Origin: Pleurodeles waltl
Taxonomy: Eukaryota > Chordata > Amphibia > Caudata > Salamandridae
Direction of reading: 5' to 3'
NCBI RefSeq assembly: GCF_031143425.1
Contig: NC_090451.1
Coordinates: 663,242,575 to 663,306,574, forward strand
Length of the DNA stretch: 64,000 nt
In this document: piece after piece, positions 21,201 through 35,300 of the stretch
How positions within the stretch are numbered: the stretch's first letter is position 1
Layout: the number at the start of each line of letters is the position of its first letter
Notes under the pieces: generated by a model
Database searches by the model: none
Told to the model about the DNA's origin: nothing
What the model saw: the letters and a program-made list of their open reading frames with translations, nothing else
Position numbers and translations under genes: made by a program

Positions 21201-22123
21201 ATATCTTAAGGTGATGATTTGAGTAAGGAAATAAAATATTCAAAGAAGGAAAATGAGAAGTTGCATACATCTACTTAAATGTAGGTTTTTCACAACAAAA
21301 AAGCAATATTTTTCAAATCTGCTGGTTTAAAGTCAAAATGTCCAAATTATCTTTGGTATCAAACGTAGCTAGGCCCATAACAAGGAGGATGGTACCTCAG
21401 GACTGAAATGTGGAAGTGTGAAAGATTTCAATTTTTCTGGGAACATATAGTTTTAAGGATAATTATAATAATGATATGCACGCTTCAAAAGGTCTTTATT
21501 ACTACCTGGTCTTACTCCTACAGAAGTGAACATTTCTTTTCCTCAATTCAAATTGTTTTATCTGGCAATACTGACTAGTAAAGTAACACCATTTTACGCT
21601 GTAGAGGACAAATACTAAACCTATGTTTTAGAAATTGGGTTGCAGTTTTTTGGTATTGTATCTTTTGAAAGGATGTTTATGGAGAGCTGTTTATCTTAAA
21701 AAAACATGAAATCTGCTAGCTGCCAATTAAAGAACTTTGTGTGAAAACTGATTGGGAAAACCTTTATTTGTGATTTATTGATCAGGTTTCAAAGTATTGG
21801 TATCTATGGTTAAGCTGTTGCATCTCAATAGTGCTCAGATGTTTTATAATTCAGAAAATTACAATGTTTTAGAATGTATTTTTGTGCAAACTGATTTCAC
21901 TACCTTTTTTTTATAAAACCAAACAAAACAAATGTGCCTAGCAATTCCCTTAAATGGCAAGGCAGTACTGCAAATTATCAATATAAATCGACATCAATCG
22001 CTAGTCCAAAATGGAGGGATCAGTACCAAGAAACATTTGCAATACTGTGCTGGCAAAACGTATTTTACCCAGTCTTCAATCTTTTATCCACGCTATTTTG
22101 ACTCTGTCCAATATATAACTTAC
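18237..22123 (-). other. SCAMP3 intron 7
   Basis: This 3.9-kb AT-rich intron has no repeat family or exon that I can recognise. Short open frames are present but have neither splice-site support nor domain-like composition. Confidence 0.7.
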
Positions 22124-22225
22124 CTGAAGCCCCAGCCAGGGATTCCAATTGCCTGCAAGACATATACAATGTCCTGCACGAAGAAAATGAAGAAGAAAAC
22201 GAAGAAATTAAACGAACTGTCACTC
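22124..22225 (-). CDS. SCAMP3 exon 7 (third membrane helix)
   Basis: This 102-base exon encodes [18 protein letters not shown], the Phe-rich third membrane segment, then [14 protein letters not shown]. The Arg codon is split with exon 6 (CG|G) and the Ser codon with exon 8 (AG|T). The acceptor follows a short pyrimidine tract and the donor is GTAAGT. The sequence is very close to the SCAMP3 consensus. Confidence 0.96.
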
Positions 22226-23099
22226 CTAGTTAGAAAAAAAAGAATGGATAGATTTTAATGCTCACAATGAATAATAAAGTAAACATACACTTTTCATAGC
22301 AAAACTATTATAATATCCCTATGGTTTTCTAGCTACCTTCTACAATACGTAGCATATCACCATGACACAATCAGATTTTAAAAATGTAGAGATCACATCC
22401 CTTTTATGCTCACCTTTCCTTTATTTCCCAATACCCAATAATTTTTATTATCCTGTTCCCTTACCATTTCTTCCTCTATAGAAAGATGCCCCTAATCTCA
22501 TTCCCTATTGCTTTCCTTCAAGTAAACTTCTCATAAGCTATACTTTCCACCATTATTTACCATTACCTTTATCTCTTTTTCTTTACCTGCACCTTTTTAA
22601 ATAGTTTCCTGATTTCCTTATTTAACTACCCAAAGAGTTGCTTCTATATAGAGTAACTCAAGAGAGAAAATAACATGTCACACAAAGAACACACTCTCAC
22701 ACAGTGAACGATCTGTATACAGGCTTTCTACATTACAATGGTATTAACAAACCTATTACCCCAGTTAACCCTAGGGCTACTCACAAATACTTAATAATAC
22801 TGCAAGACCACATTACCAAGAAGGACAGAAACAGTGGGGGTATGCTTTATTGTAAGCTAGTCCAACAGCACTGCTCCTTTTCATGACACATGCATGCACA
22901 GGCTACTCAGATCAGAGAGACCAGTTCAGCGCACATACTTGAACCTTATGCACAAGCTCCCACAGCCACTACATCACAAACGTGCATGCCACAAAACCAG
23001 GAAGACATCTTAAAAAAATGAATGGGCTGGTACCATTCATGCACCTTCTTACTAAATATCTGTCTCACACACAATATTCACAAAAGGTGATGTGGAAAT

Positions 23100-25567
23100 G
23101 CTTGCAAATAGTCTACCCACTAACTAATTCCCAGGTCACTTGATCCCCAGGTGGCCAGGCCCTTTAGTACCTCTGTAAGTCCCTAGTAGATGGTGCCTCT
23201 AGGACCTATGGTAGGGATGCTACAGACGATCCCCCCAAGAGCTGCAGCACAGTTTGTGCCACTCTAAGGGACCTAGCACCAAACTCATATAGACCGCCAC
23301 TGTAGGCTGCGTAACAAGGTACTCCAAAAAGTGAAAACAGAACATGGCACACACTTGTGTGCCAGGTCCCCTAACACTGCCTGTAATACTTATAAATCAC
23401 TCCTACTGCAGGCCTTACAACCCTAAGGCAGGGTGCATTATATTACAGTTGAGAGCATACCTGCATGAGCGAATATGCCCTTACTATGTCTTTGTTGATT
23501 CTTAGACATAGTAAGTGAACAGGGAAGCCATTTTAAATACATTTATTTGACACTGGTCAATATGAGTACCCCAGCTATATGATGGCTTCACTGAAAATAG
23601 GGATGTTTGGTATCAAGCATCTCATATTAATAAACCGTCACTGAACCCTGTGATGAATTTATTAATACATGCATCCAGAGGGCAACTTCTCTTGCACCCC
23701 ATGAGAACCAACCAACCACTGGTGGGCTGACTGACTAGTTTCCACCAGTCTGCCACCAACAGATGAGCGTCTGACACCTCCCTCACAAAGGGTGAGAGCC
23801 ATTGCTCTCGGGCGGTCAGAATTAAAACACCCCTCTCAACAGTATGACCTGCAAATCTGGTTTTCCAAGGCAGGAGAGCTTCAAAGATGCCCACCGCCCT
23901 TAGTATGCAGATCTGGCTTCCCTCAGAAGGGAGATGCCAAACTCCCTACCACAGGGCTCATTTGGCACTCGGACAGGTAGGAAAATTAGCTATGCAGGAG
24001 GCGTGTTGCATTTGCAGGCTGGACACACCTCAAGGGTGACCAGCCTGAGCTGAACACAGCCTTGGAAATTTCTGTGTGGTGGAATTAGTAATTCTGGGGC
24101 AGGGTATTACCCACTCCCCCAAAGGAAATGGTCATCTAGGAGGCATAGTGACTCCGGGCCCAAGTAAGCCATTGGCTACTACCTTTCACTCCCCTTAACG
24201 CCCCTAAATTGAATATTTAGGGGACCCCCTGATACCAAGACCTCAGATTCACTGGTCTACAGAAGAAGAAAGACCCGAAAGCTGTGAAAAGCAAGAACTG
24301 AGGCACAGCAACTGACTTGGCCCAAACCCTGCCGGCCTGCCTGCTGTCCTCAACAATTGCGCCAAAGAGGACTCGTCCTGCCACTGTTATGCCTCCAAAA
24401 TCCTGGAAGGACTGCCAGCACTTCAAGAAGTAATGAGGATCTCTTTTGGAGTAGCGGAGCTGCTTCCCTGCACCCTGCAGGCACCAAAGAAGACTCGCAA
24501 GGACTCTGGACCACCCAAGCACGACATTGGACAGCACCTGTGGCCCCTAGCCCGAGTTGATGTGGGGCAACGGTGCTAGCATGGTCCCCAGGGTATCCAG
24601 AGCCAAAGCCCACCTTGGGTTTGTGAACAGCTGACTTCCTGACACACATGCAGCCTCTTCCTCAGGCCTTCCCCAAATGCGAGAACCCAACACTAAATGA
24701 CACCACTACACTAGAGCCCCGTAGCCCGAGGAGAAGTGAGCCAACGATGTCCCTACGTACCTTAGGACCTCAAGAGTCGAGCCACCTTGTGGGTCCCACC
24801 AGACTGGCCGCCCAGTCCCTGCTTGCAGGCTCTTTCTGACCAGACCGATCTCCACTGAAATGACCGGGACACCCAACACCGAGACAAACCTCTGCAACCG
24901 GACGCCCCAGAGCTCCCCTGAGGTGAACTGTTTGGGTGGCCTTGGATTTTGCCTCATATTCACCTCATGTCCAGAAGAACAGTCCTGTAAGTTACTGCTA
25001 AGTACCAGTATGCAGTGTCTGTTTCTTTCATATTGGATAACATTAGGGCACCCAAAGCATGAAACCACCTCGGCACCCGATGCCTCAGTGCCTCCTGAAG
25101 TGACCATGTGATGCTGCCTTGTACCTTGCCTCACATTTACTTTAACTCCAGAAGACGGGTCCTGTAAGTGGCTGCTAAGTACCCATTTGCGGGATATGTT
25201 TTTCCCCTATAGGGTAACATTACTGCTCCAAAAATTGCACCGTTTACTTTTGAAAGCTGTGAAAATTCATAACTCGAAAACTACTCACCCAATTCAGATG
25301 ATCTTATATCAAAATGTATATAAAAGAATGTGTCATTTTTATAACTTGGTGTTAGATTTCTTTATTGTGTGTCTCGCTTAGTGCCTTTAGTGTGTGCAAT
25401 ACATGCTTATTACTACCCCTTGATAGGCCTAACTGCTTGTCCACACTACCGCAAAACAGAGCATTTGGGTGTCATTTGTGCCTCTGTAATTCCTCTGGAG
25501 TTTGCTTGGACTCTTTACACTGTGTACCACTTTTTGGTCCACTGTATAAAGAGCCAGCTTCCTACAA
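23100..25567 (-). repeat. Probable interspersed repeat, possibly LTR-type, up to 2.5 kb
   Basis: This stretch is clearly GC-richer than the surrounding intron, lacks coding frames and has the look of a long untranslated repeat. Its right limit on the minus strand starts TGTAGGAAGCTGGCTC, and a TG start would fit a long terminal repeat. It contains an internal direct duplication (24917-25223). I could not find a matching second end or a target duplication, and the left limit is only a change in composition. Confidence 0.4.
24917..25223 (+). repeat. Two-copy direct repeat, 177-bp period
   Basis: Copy one at 24917-25045 and copy two at 25094-25223 share cctgaRgtgaMc, gccttg.attttgcctca, tccagaagaa, tcctgtaagt, ctgctaagtacc and ggRtaacatta in the same order and spacing. 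They differ at many positions, so this is an old duplication inside the larger repeat. Confidence 0.7.
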
Positions 25568-26242
25568 ATCCTGGCCTGTGGCCTGATAAATTACAGTAGC
25601 AGAATCAATGCACAGTTTTTTCTTGTGCATCTTTATAATAATACCCACTCACTCTATGTCTATGTTGTATTACTGGAATCTATAAAGTACAAACCTTTAT
25701 CACTCCACTACCTGGATTCATGCACACCACTCCTAACTCACCTCAGTCTTGACCCAGAGTACTCCCTGCTATTTCCATACTGAGGCTCACAATTCTACCA
25801 TTTTAACTCAACCCTGACTGACTCGCAGCAGTCCCTCCTATCGTAGTAGCAATCTACTAACAAACAAGAAGTCATTCTCGATGGGCATCTGTGCACAACT
25901 ATGAACGCACCTTGCAAGACCCACTGCTATTCTAGTGTTAGATCACACAGCTGTGCCAATGCACCTATAGCCTGTCCTACGGCTCCCAAGCTTTTTATTC
26001 AGTTGGATCCATACATTTTCTCAATGCAACATAATCTAGCCCTACATCACTGCTCTGACATTGTAATAGGGGAAAACACACCTGAATACACCTAAATCCT
26101 TTCTCTGCCAGCACACAGAAGCTAATAAACAGGGACCCTGAACAGGAAACATGTATTCGAATGCTAGAGAGAAACCCAGTCTAGTTAACTTGTGGACAAA
26201 GCTATTAGTTTGATGTTGCCTTTAATGTTTGGTGATACGTAC

Positions 26243-26402
26243 CGGATGGCCTTGTACAATGGTCTGTACCAGCAGAGGAAGGAGCAAGGAGTGAACATGA
26301 GAGCCCAGAGGATAGAAAGGCCAAAGTCTGATCCAACTGAAGTGTTCACGCAGAACCACGCCATTGTGGCTATGAAATTCATAAGCAGTGTTCCTGTGCT
26401 AT
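26243..26402 (-). CDS. SCAMP3 exon 6 (helices 1-2 and E peptide)
   Basis: This exon encodes the first two membrane segments and the loop between them: [20 protein letters not shown], then [16 protein letters not shown]. It ends with [11 protein letters not shown], the conserved cytoplasmic E peptide that in SCAMPs is linked to membrane fusion. The Tyr codon is split with exon 5 (T|AT), and the final Arg codon is split with exon 7. Confidence 0.96.
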
Positions 26403-26515
26403 CTGCAATGGGATAACAAGGAAAGCAGTTTGTTAAAGAGAAAGAAGACTTCAAGGAAAATTCCAGTATCTGTTGCTTTGATCGATATGGGTGAGGTTTC
26501 TGTGTCCATACTCAC
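26403..26515 (-). other. SCAMP3 intron 5, 113 bp
   Basis: This is the only short intron of the gene in this window. It has a GTGAGT donor and a TTGCAG acceptor and contains no insertion. Its neighbours are 4.0 and 5.6 kb. Confidence 0.93.
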
Positions 26516-26644
26516 AGAGCCAGAGGTAGTACATGGTATTCATAGTCTTCTGACACTCTAGTGGGATCTCCAATGGTATGTCCTGATAGAAGCACGGCTG
26601 CACTGGACAGAAGGACGGCAACGGGGGCCAGTTGTTCTGCCTCG
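26516..26644 (-). CDS. SCAMP3 exon 5 (pre-membrane segment)
   Basis: The exon encodes [20 protein letters not shown], the signature segment preceding the first membrane helix in all SCAMPs, then [20 protein letters not shown]. The leading CG completes the Thr codon begun in exon 4, and the trailing T begins the Tyr codon of exon 6. The donor is GTGAGT. Confidence 0.96.
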
Positions 26645-29600
26645 CTGCAAATTAGAAGAAACACTTAACTAGAAAATCAAGACTTAGTCTTCATTCTGTC
26701 ATTAACTACAATATAAATGCACATCCAGAATCTGAAAATGGCAGAAGGAGGGAGTGGGTCTAACCCAGCAACGTTTACAGTGAGCAACTTGCTTAAACAG
26801 AGGTAAGCACCACTTCAAAATAGATATTTTTCAGCAAATCCACATTCCATATAGCCAAACAGATTGTGTACTTCCACACTGCAGGCTGTCTCTATCAGAG
26901 GCAGCAGACACTTCCAGTGTTACTAATGGGAGTCTAATATGACCCTAGTTTGTTTTTTTACAAATAAAGAACCCTGCCATATTCCTTTGGTAGGCTGACT
27001 GGATTGAAAGCATATCAAAACGTTTAAGAAACAAAGGCAGTTTCTTACCAGGAGAGACCGGTTTTCTAAGGAAGTTTACTCCCAAACAACCATTTTGGGA
27101 AAGGAGAAAGGGCGCATAAAGGTTCTTGAGGAAGGGAAATGAAACTGACTCATCACCCAGCCCTTTCAAAGATAAGCAAATGAATGTGACAACTGAAATG
27201 CAGATACTGCAACAGTAAATATTCTGACGCTTTAAATGTATTATTTTGAGGCAAAGTCAACAAGTTTTCATGTATATTTTATCCACTGGCCAAGTAGGCC
27301 TAATTTCTACAGCACAAAACCTATGGCTGCCAGTTTACAGTACCACAGTATGGTTTAGAGAAAGAGGACTGTCTGCTACTAAGGCTAGGTTTGTATCCAT
27401 GTCTAGAAGTTTTCCAAACATTTATCTGGTTCATCAAAGTAATGCCTTTAATATGGGGGCGAGGGCTCAAAGGAAATACTGTGAGCTCAGTCAGCAATAC
27501 TAACAGTGCTTTCAGTATAAAAAGTGTGCACAGTAGCACAATTTAACAATTTATATCTACTTATAATACCCTGAGACTGCTTGCTCACTATATGCAAACA
27601 CACAAATAAGTAGGAATGCAAGATTAGTGATTGTGTTCTTATAAAAAAAAAATTACACAAAAACATGCATATGGGAAAAAACGTTTTGCTAAATTACTGT
27701 ATAACTTTAAATACTATAACTACCACGCACAAAACTGTTTGATGCATGCCAATATTTTAACAAAGGATTTAATGATGACTAATTGATGTACCTTAAGTAT
27801 GATCAACAGTTAAATAAATTAGGGGGCTATCTATTGAAAAAGCACTCTTGTATATTTCCTTGTAGTGGTTCAGAATTCCAACTTTCAAGAATGCACTTGT
27901 CCTACGCCACCTTTTCCACCAACTCTGGAAAAGGTTTTACTTCTGCCCTTGTCGGGAGTAATGTGGCCACCTTTTCAGTGTGGGAAGAGATTAGAGAGGC
28001 GGTGGTGAATATTATCAAATGTGTAAGGTTGTGGGTGTATACAGAGTCACAACCCTGTACTACACCCTCATATGTAGATTTGCAAACAGTGGCAAAATTA
28101 GAGTCTTCCTAGAATCTAAAACCAGCTGTAATAAGATCCCCAACACAATCATACAGACTATTTCAAGTGTTCCAATACAATGAGATTCTATATTAGGGTT
28201 TTCATTTAGTTTCATGTAATCAACAACGTATTTCTAGTCCTATGGTTTCACTTGCAAGCCCAACGCACTTGGAGAAACAAATCGTTTGTTATTTCTGGGG
28301 AATAAACTGGTAACACAACCGACAGTGGAAAAGCCCAGGGCTGGAAATGTGATATCCTAATTATATTGAGGTAAGTGCAACCCTAGCCTATACCCAAGGC
28401 CAGCAAAATCTAGGACTGCCACTGTAATGCACAAACACTGCCCTAAATTGGCATTTTTAACGAAAATGAGTATTGCGTCTTTAAGTTTGATGTCTATTAA
28501 TTCAGTTGTGGCCTAATAGCCGTGCTGATAAAATGCTCCCAAACTTAAGATAAAAGACTATTCTACAGGTATGCTCGTGGGTACTGGCTTGTGAAGTAGC
28601 CCACATTAAACAGCCTGTCACTTTTATCCTCGGAGCAGACAGCACGGTTAGTGGTGGTAAGGCCTAAAACAGAGCCCCCTTTCTGAGACTGGAACACATT
28701 GTGGGCTTATGTTCGGTCAGACAGAAGTCCAGCAAATAATTATGCACACGGATGGCTAGAGGACAGAAGGACCTGTAAGCGCAGAGCTATTCTGAAGACC
28801 AATAAAGTGTAAAACAACTGAGCATGATAGACGCTTATTCCCATTGTTTTCTGAATTAAAACAAATAAATTAATACAAGAACAATATTATTATTGTAAAG
28901 GCAGAATTTACATGCATGTGGTTTAAAATGGAAAGAATTTTTAAATTAGGATTGTTATAAGGTAAAATTTGTAAGTTGTTTCGTGAAGCACAATTAGAAA
29001 ATAAATTTAAGATCTGACATTTCCCTAAACATCGATTCATGATCTTACACTTGAAGAATGACCTTTTTCCTTATGTAAAATCTCACCTAAGGACACTTGG
29101 GTTTTTATTTTCCTTTACATTAAATGTTATGTCTTTCATTCCATGCAGCAAACATCTTTCTATTTGTTATATACAATCAAAAGGCAGTTGTAGGTGAATT
29201 TTGTGGAGCCACATGTTTGCAACTTGGAATCTAGCAAGTGTTATTGCACAAAAATAATACTCCCAAAATTATGTGCAACTCATTCAAATGATCCTAACAA
29301 TATCAGAACTTATCTTGCTAATACGCTTAAACTGGTTGTCATGCTACGAAAATATGCAGGGTATCAGCAGCAAGAGTTTTACATCGGAAGAAATACCCAA
29401 CTAATTGACAACCCCAAGAAAACAGACAAATGGTCCTATCAATTTATTGATTTTGTGGTATGGAGTTAGCAATAATACAAAATGCTGCAGGTCGACGTCA
29501 CCTAAGATCCATCTGAGAACCAATGATTAATATGCTAAATTCTTTGTTTAGAAGAATATTCCTGTACCAAACGAATTATAATTTTTACCTATGAATTTCC

Positions 29601-32228
29601 TTTTCTTTTCTTTCAGCACCTTGTGAATTAAATTATGTGCACATTGTTATATTTAATACGCCTATCCCACTACTTCTTTCGTGGAATAAAAATAATAAAA
29701 AAAGACAATGAAAAAGCAGTAAGGTAGTACAGGGTGTTAGGATATGGAAATTTCAAGTTGTAGATGTTAATCTGAACACAGCCTCTGAACCCTTAGGTGA
29801 CTAAGATTGCTTTAGTTATGTATTTAATTTATTTTATTGCTGCTTTCATTAGGAACACCTACTATTTAAAGTGCTTCAAAACAGGAAAACTGTGGACTGC
29901 TATATGCAAGCAATTTATATTATCTTACCCCTTTCAAAAGTTCATTTTGGTATAGGTAGATGGTGCCACAACTAGTAATCTGTGAACAGGACAAATCTGT
30001 GGACATGACAGTTTACACCGGGGGTACAAACCCAAATGCATAACTCCACCTAGAAATATACAACTGTATATAGGATCCTTGGGGACTCCACGAGCGATGC
30101 AGAGGTGAGTCAATAACCAAGCAGCTGAACAACCGATATCCCAGGATTACCAGATGATCACACATTCAAATTTTCTCAGTTGTAGGGCTTCTATTTACAA
30201 ATTGTTTTCAGATGTATGAGAAACAAAGCAACACTACAGTTGCCAGAATCCATGCTTGTAAAGACCCAAGACAGAACACACAATGTTCCGGTGACCAAAT
30301 GCCATGTGGTAACCCCTCGTGTTTACATTTGTGCGCCGAATCAACTCTTGGCTCAATCATCTCTCTAACAACAAGCACAATCAAAGATTACAGGTCTGGC
30401 CTTGACAACTTTTTTCTTGTAATTTTCTTGTAATATATTTTTGGCAAATAAAGAAAACAAAAAAGAAATGCATTCCTCTTCTAACAGCCATGCACTTGTA
30501 ATCAGACAAAATATTGACACTCTCAGTGCAAGACAGCCAATGGATGAAAGGGTCTGAAGCATTGTCCCATGCGTTGGTGGGCGGAAGTAAAAATATGAAT
30601 ACAATTTGAATATACCAATGGATGAAGAAGCCCTTCTATGGATGTATATTTGTATGATGTATTTTTAGGAAAACAAGAAAATGGCATGACAGCGAAAGCA
30701 GTCCCTAGGCCACATCTAAAATGCACAGCTTCATACGCACCATGTCTGTGTTTCTCAGAATGTCATCCAATAATGGCAGTAGAAGTCGTTAGAAAATTAT
30801 CTACCATATGGCCAATCAAAGGGTCAGAGGAAATGGACATGGAAAGGCTATACTTAAAATAAATAGGTTTTCAATGCCTACAAAGTAGTGCCGGGGTAAT
30901 GCTAATACAATGTAACACTTCCTCTAGATTAGGCAAGGCAAGACTTTCTCAGATACTCTTCAATCAATTGCTGAATGTTAGTCTTCCTAAATCGCAGTGG
31001 TGGTCCTTCTCCCAACTGTGATCAGTTTGGTACTGTGAGATGCCACTCTGAAGTGAACGGTACAAGTTTTATAGACTATAGAAATTGATAATGACACAGT
31101 GGTGGTCAAAAAAAGATTTCCAAATGATCCCTTTAAAAAAAGTTTACTCCTCGATTTCTTCCACCTTTAGGCCAGAATCTTTTTCTAGCCGCACTCAAAC
31201 ACACTCTGGAAAACTGACCACATCATCTCCAGATTAGAACTGCGCACCACAATGCGAGTGATGCTATGAATCAGCACAGCAATAACCCGCACGTCGACCG
31301 TTTGTTTTTTTAAGTCCCACTTCGATTGCTCCCAGCAGATGAGTAACATTTTTTCGTGAACTGTTAAGAGTGCGCAATTTACTTGTGCAGTTAATAATTA
31401 TCTACATGTTTTCAGCTCCTGCACTTTAAGGGCATAACTGTGTGCTTATATTTGTGAGATAAGGTAAGCAGGGAGTCCCTGCAGAACTACTTTGTTATCA
31501 AACTGACACAAACATGCAGAGATGTCTTGAATGTGCAGGAGACCGAAGCAAGTATGAACCAAACCAAAAAGAACACCATCAGACATGATCATGTATGAAA
31601 ATGCTATTTTAAAGGTTTTGTGGCACAGTAATAACAGACCTGTGTAATGCCCAACTCAACAGTGCTCAATTCATCGAAGAGTAAGACTCTCCAATCCACA
31701 AATCTGTGATGTGGAGGATACATACCGATCACTTTAGCGTACTGTGCCAGCTTGTAATTGAAATTTCCCATGTGCCGCTCAGTGGAGCAGCATCCAGTAT
31801 ACGTAACAGGGACATTTGCTCTCTCACGTCTTTTTACAAGACACTCCAGGCAGAGAACATTAGTGCCAGATATATCAGGCACCATAAGACTCGGTACTGC
31901 AACTAGCTGATCATTCATTTAGCAACAGCTCAGGCCATCAAAAGAAGTTAGCACAGTCTAAAAATTAACTTATGTGCGTATAAGAATCACAATCATGATG
32001 ATGATGATCCATCAAAAACATTTAGAAGTCAGACCTCAGCCAGTGACAGAGTCCTTGTAATGGGACATTAGTGTACCTCAATTCTGAAAGCAGAAAGGCC
32101 ACAGTTATGGAACACCATTTGCTACAGAAATATCTTCAACATTAACATAACTGAGATGAATCCCTCTTGTGGCACCGGTTACCACACAATGGTATACAAA
32201 TTACAATTGCCAGAAGATAGCATCGTAC
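26645..32228 (-). other. SCAMP3 intron 4
   Basis: This 5.6-kb AT-rich intron has no recognised element. A minus-strand open frame of 104 codons at 31604-31918 has several cysteines but no recognisable family. A short (ATG)n run lies near 31995. I see no exon-like stretch with both splice sites. Confidence 0.65.
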
Positions 32229-32349
32229 TTGCAGCACTTCCAAGGCTCGCGTTCCGCAGCTCCCGCTCCCGTCGGTCGAGCTCTTCTGCTTTCCGGTTCA
32301 ATTCTTCCTGCTGTCGCAACAAATCGGCAGTAGCTGCTGCCGCTGTCTC
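32229..32349 (-). CDS. SCAMP3 exon 4 (coiled-coil)
   Basis: This exon encodes [20 protein letters not shown], then [20 protein letters not shown]. It is the charged cytoplasmic coiled-coil that precedes the membrane core, closely matching the SCAMP3 consensus. It starts in phase 0 after CTAG and ends one base into a Thr codon before GTACGA. The minus-strand frames here are easy to mistake: a longer open frame in another register (32201-32473) is a shadow. Confidence 0.94.
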
Positions 32350-35300
32350 CTAGACAAAACAAAAACAGGTGGAGAGAGTGGAAAAATAGGTATAAGCTTC
32401 TGTAATTCAAGAGGCCACGGATACAAGTAGGGAACTGCTCCATCAGGTATACATCTCCCAATTTCCCCACCAATGCCTACAATAGATAATACAGTAATGC
32501 AAGATCATATGAGCATGCCACATTCACGCTACAATGGGTGTTTTTAAGAAGATCATTATGCACCATTCCATCCTTTTCCCACGTTCAGCCAGCAGATGGG
32601 TAACCCACAAAAAAAGCAAGTATGCTTTTGCAAACTAGCCATCAGAAGGAGAACTGGATGACGTGCGCCTGATGTTGAGTAACCGACTTCTGTATGTCCC
32701 ACTGATGACTGCCTCACAGAAAGTGAGTATGCAGCATCTAACACCCAGACCACATTGACCCCAATGATGACTAGCTCCCAGACGACCAGTCCAAAGAAGA
32801 TGAAGATAAGTACGTAGCACCATCAGATGCAGTGCTCACAATCCCAGCTCATAGAAGATAAACACCAATAAGGGACACCTCTTCAGTGCCAAGATACCCC
32901 TGAGGGTAATAGTGCGCTTGACTGATATGTACAAGAACATAACATGAGATGCAAAAAAGCATTAGCTGCACTGCCCACTTTGTTGTCACCGATGAGGAAA
33001 ACTGCAAACCAGATAGAGTTATGTAGGTAAGGAATGGTAACATCACATCTAGCTGGTGGATGATTTGATCCCTTTGCCTCTCCAGACACTAACTGCAGAA
33101 ACTCTTCCACTTCAATTCTGCACAGATCTTGCAGAAAGATGCTCGATTTCTTTCAGTACAGTCAGACATTTGTCTCAAATTTTCAAATGGCTGTATTGCA
33201 CGCCAGGCAGTTACATTCAGCGATAGAATGTTGAGGTGATGGATCTTGCTAGACATTCTGGTGAGACCATGAGGACTGGATAGAAGTCTCCCGTGTGGCA
33301 GGAGGGATAGCTGGAGAATATCATGTGTATTCCTCCAACCTCTCCATGTCCACGCCATAGTGACTGCTGGATGGTAACTCCTTTTGACAAGTTCATCTTT
33401 GCAAATGATCATCTTAGATATACCTGTTTTTCCAATCCCATGGCTTCTCTTTATTGTTCTAGAGACACCCCTGAAAGGCTCTTGTATATAATCTGGATGA
33501 AATGCTCGTTGTGGGCCTTTCTTCCTGAGGAGGAGGTAGCACGAGTAGATGTCCATGTTCCTCTGGTGTCGTGGAACAGGTTTGTCAACCTTATTCTTCA
33601 TGAAGAATGGCACGTTTCTGAACAGAAAGCTCCACCACACTACAAATTTACATGCCCTGTGGGTTTGCTATGTAACATCCATCCTGCTACTGCCAATGCC
33701 CAATATAGCCGCTTGCCAGCATCCATCATGCAACTTGCTACATCATCATTTCTCATATTTCACTGTACAGTATGGTCTATATATTTACAGTTTTGCTACC
33801 AGTCCTGCTAGCCACTGCAGCCACATAACACATATTAACCATATGGTCCCATCACCACATAACACCCTTTGCTCTCCACCTATTGAAAATGCTTACCCAA
33901 GCATATGGTAACAAAGACAAGATTCTAACAGAAAACCACACAAGAATATTTACACTCAGCAGTGCTAAAAAGTATTTTACCAAACATAGTCTAATATTTG
34001 ATACTCTGAAATCTCTGAGGCAGGCTGTTGCATTTTCCAACCCAACTTTAACGTCGGTCTGTCCCTTTTACCTTTCTAACCGGGTGTGGCAACGGCAAAA
34101 TTGTCATCCTGTTTGGCTCACAGGTTCCAATGCATGAAAGGGGTTCAAATTGTTCAAGTATTTGGCACAAGCAGCCCACGTCTTGTTCCAACCAAAAGAT
34201 TGGCACAAACACCAAGGAAGTTTGTAAAGCAGGCAAATGACTTGAAAAGTAAACATTTATTACTGGGTGGCACAACCAGCCTTGAATTTTCGGCTTTGGT
34301 GGCAAGCTGGCTGGTGCCCTAAAATCTTTTTCTAATATCATTATGTTCTAATTCAGGTTTCCATGACTCTATGAGCTAGAGTACGTTTCTACTAGCAAGT
34401 TAATATGTATGTATGTAGGCTCTGCTCCACTCGAGTGTAAGCTTCTGCAAGAGGGCACCCATCCCGTTAAAGTCCCTGCTGGAGACAAATAGGTGCCCCT
34501 TTGCACTCCCATCTCCACTTAAGTGCCTATTTTCCCACTGTCTTTTGCATTACGCAATTTAAAACATGCATCTATTCCGAAATTAAAGTGTTCAACATCG
34601 TCGATGTAGAAAGTGGCAGACTATCACACGAACTCACACGCTGTGCAAAATAAAGGAGTCAACACTTGCCTGGGTGGTAAACTGTCTAGCACATCTACTG
34701 ATAATTTGAGGTTCAATGAACCAGATCTACAGATAGTGGAACCCCTAAAAATTCAAACACCCCATCGTTTAACACAAGTGAAATTAAAATGTGAGGGCTT
34801 ATTTAGTTTTCACAACAAAGCCTAGTGAGCTCAGCAGTCAAGGTTTTACCAAAGTCTTCATCTCGTTCCTTTGACTTAAAATATAAGAAATGTGGGCGAT
34901 TAAGGGAGCTAAGAAGGCTTTGTGAAATTAAGTGGAATCCCTCTTTATTGTCACTGAACATCAATTGAAAAACACCGGGCATGAAAACTTTACTGTAATG
35001 TAAGCTGCAAAATGTACATTAAACGTACAGCAGAGCGCTCCTGGTGGTCAGTCGACTCAGTTGTTAACCTCTGTCACCTAGAATGTCGATTGGTATACAA
35101 TGTACAACCAATTTTCCTGCCATATAAATGTACCAATCCCCATGCCCCCCCTCTGGTCAACCAGTTCCCACCTCACCTGCCTCAACCTCATTTTCAGTGC
35201 AGGTTGCATCCATCCCACTTTCAGTTCCATTCTCTCTATAATCTGTTATCGGCTTGTCCCCTATGTTCAGTGCCAGTCCCTACTACACCTTGCAATCTCA

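Larger units (their letters stand above)
22226..26242 (-). other. SCAMP3 intron 6
   Basis: This is a 4.0-kb intron. Its larger part, about 23100-25567, is a GC-richer interspersed repeat listed separately. The stretch 22260-23090 is AT-rich and shows nothing recognisable. Confidence 0.7.

Noticed and set aside
32201..32473. 90-codon minus-strand frame over SCAMP3 exon 4
   Set aside because: It is out of register with the SCAMP3 coding frame and is a shadow of exon 4.
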